Assembly: GCA_009700815.1 (NCBI GenBank)
Contig: WLLG01000020.1
Coordinates: 1 to 15,262 of the forward strand
Length of the DNA stretch: 15,262 nt
From: Actinomycetota bacterium
Lineage (GTDB): Bacteria > Actinomycetota > Acidimicrobiia > Acidimicrobiales > Microtrichaceae
Reading direction: 5' to 3'
The notes beneath the pieces are model-generated. The model saw only the letters and a program-made list of their open reading frames with translations, was not told the origin of the DNA and did not search any database. Made by a program: the position numbers and the translations under genes. How positions within the stretch are numbered: position 1 is the stretch's first letter; every line of letters starts with the position of its first letter. This document shows, in pieces, positions 14,040 to 15,262 of this stretch.

Positions 14040-15182
14040 TCAGGCTCCTGGGACCAACTTGCAAATACCGTTTGTCTGCTCAGCTGCAGGCACCCGAATG
14101 AATCCGGTTTGGGTGTAGGCAGTGCCAAGCTCGATGTAGTTCGACTTACCGGAGTAGTCATTGTTGGTGTGTGAAGCTGAAGGCTTGCACATGAACTCAG
14201 TGAGTTCACGAACCGCTCCACCTGGGCCAGTGTCAGCACCCGTGATCTCTGCCGAGGCAGCTGCTGCAGTTGCATCAGTCTTCTTGGTCACGTGGTAGAT
14301 GAATCGTGTGATGGGGTAGGTGTTGTTAGCAATCGTGCCCGCAGTTGCCGACTTGCCGTCCACGGTCCAAGCTGCTGCTGTCTGACGCTGGTACGAGAAC
14401 GCCTTGTAAGCAGCGGCGCTCATCCACCAGATCCCATTATCTTGCGAGATGACGGTATCAGCCACTAGTGGCTTGAGGTCATTTTCGAATGGGTACGCTC
14501 CAGTGGTCAGGGACTTCTTGCAAGCACCTGAGTTGGCATCGAAACCAAGGTAGGTGTCGAAGGTTGCCTTCGTTCCGGAGGATGCATTCATTCCAACTGG
14601 CTCAATGGTGCCGGCAGCTTGGCCTGCAATTGATGACCAGTCAGTAATGGTGCAGTTGTATATTCCCTGAATCTCAGCTTTCGTCAGGTTGCCAGGAGTA
14701 CGGTTGCCCCAGGTGACCATAATCAGGCCGTCTTTGCCGAACGCCCAGAAGTTCAGTGCCGACTCGCCCGTGGACTTTGGTCCACGTGAGGATCGTGCGT
14801 AATCAACTTGGCCGTTCTTCAGCGCAGTGACGCCTGCAGAGGACCCGGTTGGGTAGGTGCTAGCGAACACGTCGTGATCCCAGTTGCCCAGAACGTTCGT
14901 GGCATTCTGTCCAACAGTCAAGCACTTACCGAGGTTGTACGTAGCTGGTGAAGCGGCTGGTGAAGCGTTGTCGGTGTCACATCCGGTTGCCTGATTGAAC
15001 AGGAGTTCGGCGCGCTGCATGAAGGGATACGTGGTATCTGAACCCGTACCGACCACACGGTCGTTGACGTCATCCCAGCCCGAGGGCTCTGGTGCGGTGG
15101 CGCCGGCCATGGAGGTCATTGCTGTTCCGGATAACAGGGTTCCTGCTACGAGAGCAGCCCCAATGAGTGATTTCAGTTTCAT
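14040..15182 (-). CDS. PstS-like phosphate-type periplasmic binding protein
   Basis: This 380-residue exported protein has a signal peptide (KLKS, hydrophobic core about 5-19, cleavage near residues 26-28) and a PstS-type type-2 periplasmic binding fold. Phosphate-loop-like stretches are visible: VGTGSDTTYPFMQRA near residues 44-58, YPTGSSAGVTAL, VDYARSSRGPKSTGE, then NLTKAEIQGIYNCTITDW and GMNASSGTKATF. Cysteines are spread through the exported part. No lipobox Cys is present, so it is not an obvious lipoprotein. No pstC, pstA or pstB follows it; the next genes are a secreted protein and the surface cluster. High-affinity phosphate binding is the default guess, but a surface or DING-like role is possible. 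The ATG at 15180-15182 has AAGGAG eight bases upstream and is preferred over a TTG two codons earlier. Confidence 0.82.
   Translation of the reverse strand: MKLKSLIGAALVAGTLLSGTAMTSMAGATAPEPSGWDDVNDRVVGTGSDTTYPFMQRAELLFNQATGCDTDNASPAASPATYNLGKCLTVGQNATNVLGNWDHDVFASTYPTGSSAGVTALKNGQVDYARSSRGPKSTGESALNFWAFGKDGLIMVTWGNRTPGNLTKAEIQGIYNCTITDWSSIAGQAAGTIEPVGMNASSGTKATFDTYLGFDANSGACKKSLTTGAYPFENDLKPLVADTVISQDNGIWWMSAAAYKAFSYQRQTAAAWTVDGKSATAGTIANNTYPITRFIYHVTKKTDATAAAASAEITGADTGPGGAVRELTEFMCKPSASHTNNDYSGKSNYIELGTAYTQTGFIRVPAAEQTNGICKLVPGA
14944..14967. repeat. 12-bp in-frame tandem duplication inside the pstS-like gene
   Basis: GCTGGTGAAGCG occurs twice in a row. In the minus-strand gene this gives the repeat ASPAASPA in a loop near residues 72-79. 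It is in frame and probably harmless. Confidence 0.9.
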
Positions 15183-15190
15183 AATCAATT

Positions 15191-15196
15191 CTCCTT
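15191..15196 (-). promoter_or_regulatory. Shine-Dalgarno sequence of the pstS-like gene
   Basis: AAGGAG on the minus strand lies eight bases before the ATG at 15182. It rules out the TTG at 15188, which would be only two bases away. Confidence 0.8.
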
Positions 15197-15215
15197 AGAA
15201 GTTGTTAAAGAAATC

Positions 15216-15234
15216 TCAGACCGAGGCGGTCTGA
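15216..15234 (-). terminator. Short hairpin at the end of the upstream gene
   Basis: TCAGACCG and CGGTCTGA form a perfect 8-bp stem around three bases, followed on the minus strand by GATTTCTTT. It begins in the last codons of the right-edge gene and may be an intrinsic terminator or partial attenuator ahead of the pstS-like gene, whose start is 33 bases on. Confidence 0.45.
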
Positions 15235-15262
15235 CGACGGATGAGGAAGAAGCCACCGAGGG
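15216..15262 (-). CDS. C-terminal end of an anchored membrane/surface protein (partial at right edge)
   Basis: Only the last 14 residues and the TGA stop (15216-15218) are in the window. They read LGGFFLIRRQTASV: the end of a hydrophobic helix, then Arg-Arg and a short tail. This is the typical end of a membrane-anchored or sortase/exosortase-processed protein. It closely matches the end of the candidate substrate at 10174-10707 (GMFFVLRRRSK). The other two frames also stay open for 18-25 codons, so this frame is chosen by its helix-plus-Arg ending and by the hairpin at its stop. The function of the main part is unknown. Confidence 0.5.
   Translation of the reverse strand, partial: LGGFFLIRRQTASV

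Noticed and set aside
1..15262. CRISPR arrays, tRNA genes, insertion sequences, phage genes or toxin-antitoxin pairs.
   Set aside because: I looked for spaced repeats, cloverleaf-like ends, transposase motifs and small paired genes and saw none that held up.

Overview
The window looks like a chromosomal stretch from an actinobacterium. The arsenate reductase is of the type that uses mycothiol in this phylum, the partial alcohol dehydrogenase resembles the NDMA-dependent/mycothiol-type actinobacterial family, the base composition is moderate (roughly mid-50s % GC by eye), and starts include GTG and a probable leaderless gene. An Acidimicrobiia-like lineage is my best guess, with low to moderate confidence. 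Genes are packed tightly: no gap reaches 300 bases, and I see no tRNA, rRNA, CRISPR array, insertion sequence or integrase.

Left part. A plus-strand pair comes first: the C-terminal part of a zinc-type alcohol dehydrogenase (1-468) and a membrane-anchored L,D-transpeptidase (488-1477). These converge on a minus-strand catabolic pair: a class III aminotransferase (1496-2863) and a CoA-acylating methylmalonate/malonate-semialdehyde dehydrogenase (2905-4392). The pair fits transamination of a beta-amino acid (beta-alanine or 3-aminoisobutyrate) to a semialdehyde, then conversion to acetyl- or propionyl-CoA.

Middle. A minus-strand arsenic operon runs from 6842 down to 4497: an ArsR-type winged-helix domain fused to an ArsC-like phosphatase-fold domain, an aquaporin-family channel, a stand-alone ArsC arsenate reductase, and an ArsI-type C-As lyase. 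Within the window it has no ArsB or Acr3 pump, so the channel is the only visible exit for arsenite. Its promoter can be read directly: -35 TTGACT, 17-base spacer, -10 CATACT, then six bases to the ATG. It therefore predicts a leaderless mRNA, with a CATACT/AGTATG inverted repeat from the -10 to the start codon as candidate operator. A 7-bp unit repeated five times lies just before arsI.

Right part. Also on the minus strand is a compact cell-surface cluster (13144 down to 6874): a small coiled-coil protein, a large GT-C-type membrane protein with an unusual N-terminal extension, a Pro/Ser/Thr-rich protein with a signal peptide and a C-terminal membrane anchor, an exosortase-family protease/transpeptidase with a fused C-terminal domain, and a processive family-2 glycosyltransferase. 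Three of the junctions are 4-base ATGA overlaps or gaps of 23-43 bases, which suggests one operon. Upstream lie a secreted four-cysteine protein, a PstS-like binding protein without pst transport genes beside it, and the tail end of another gene. That tail (GGFFLIRRQ) resembles the C-terminal anchor inside the cluster (GMFFVLRRR), so the two may share a sorting signal for this exosortase. The exosortase, its candidate substrates and the two glycosyltransferases are the best candidate here for an undescribed system, plausibly sorting and glycosylating surface proteins or exporting a polysaccharide.
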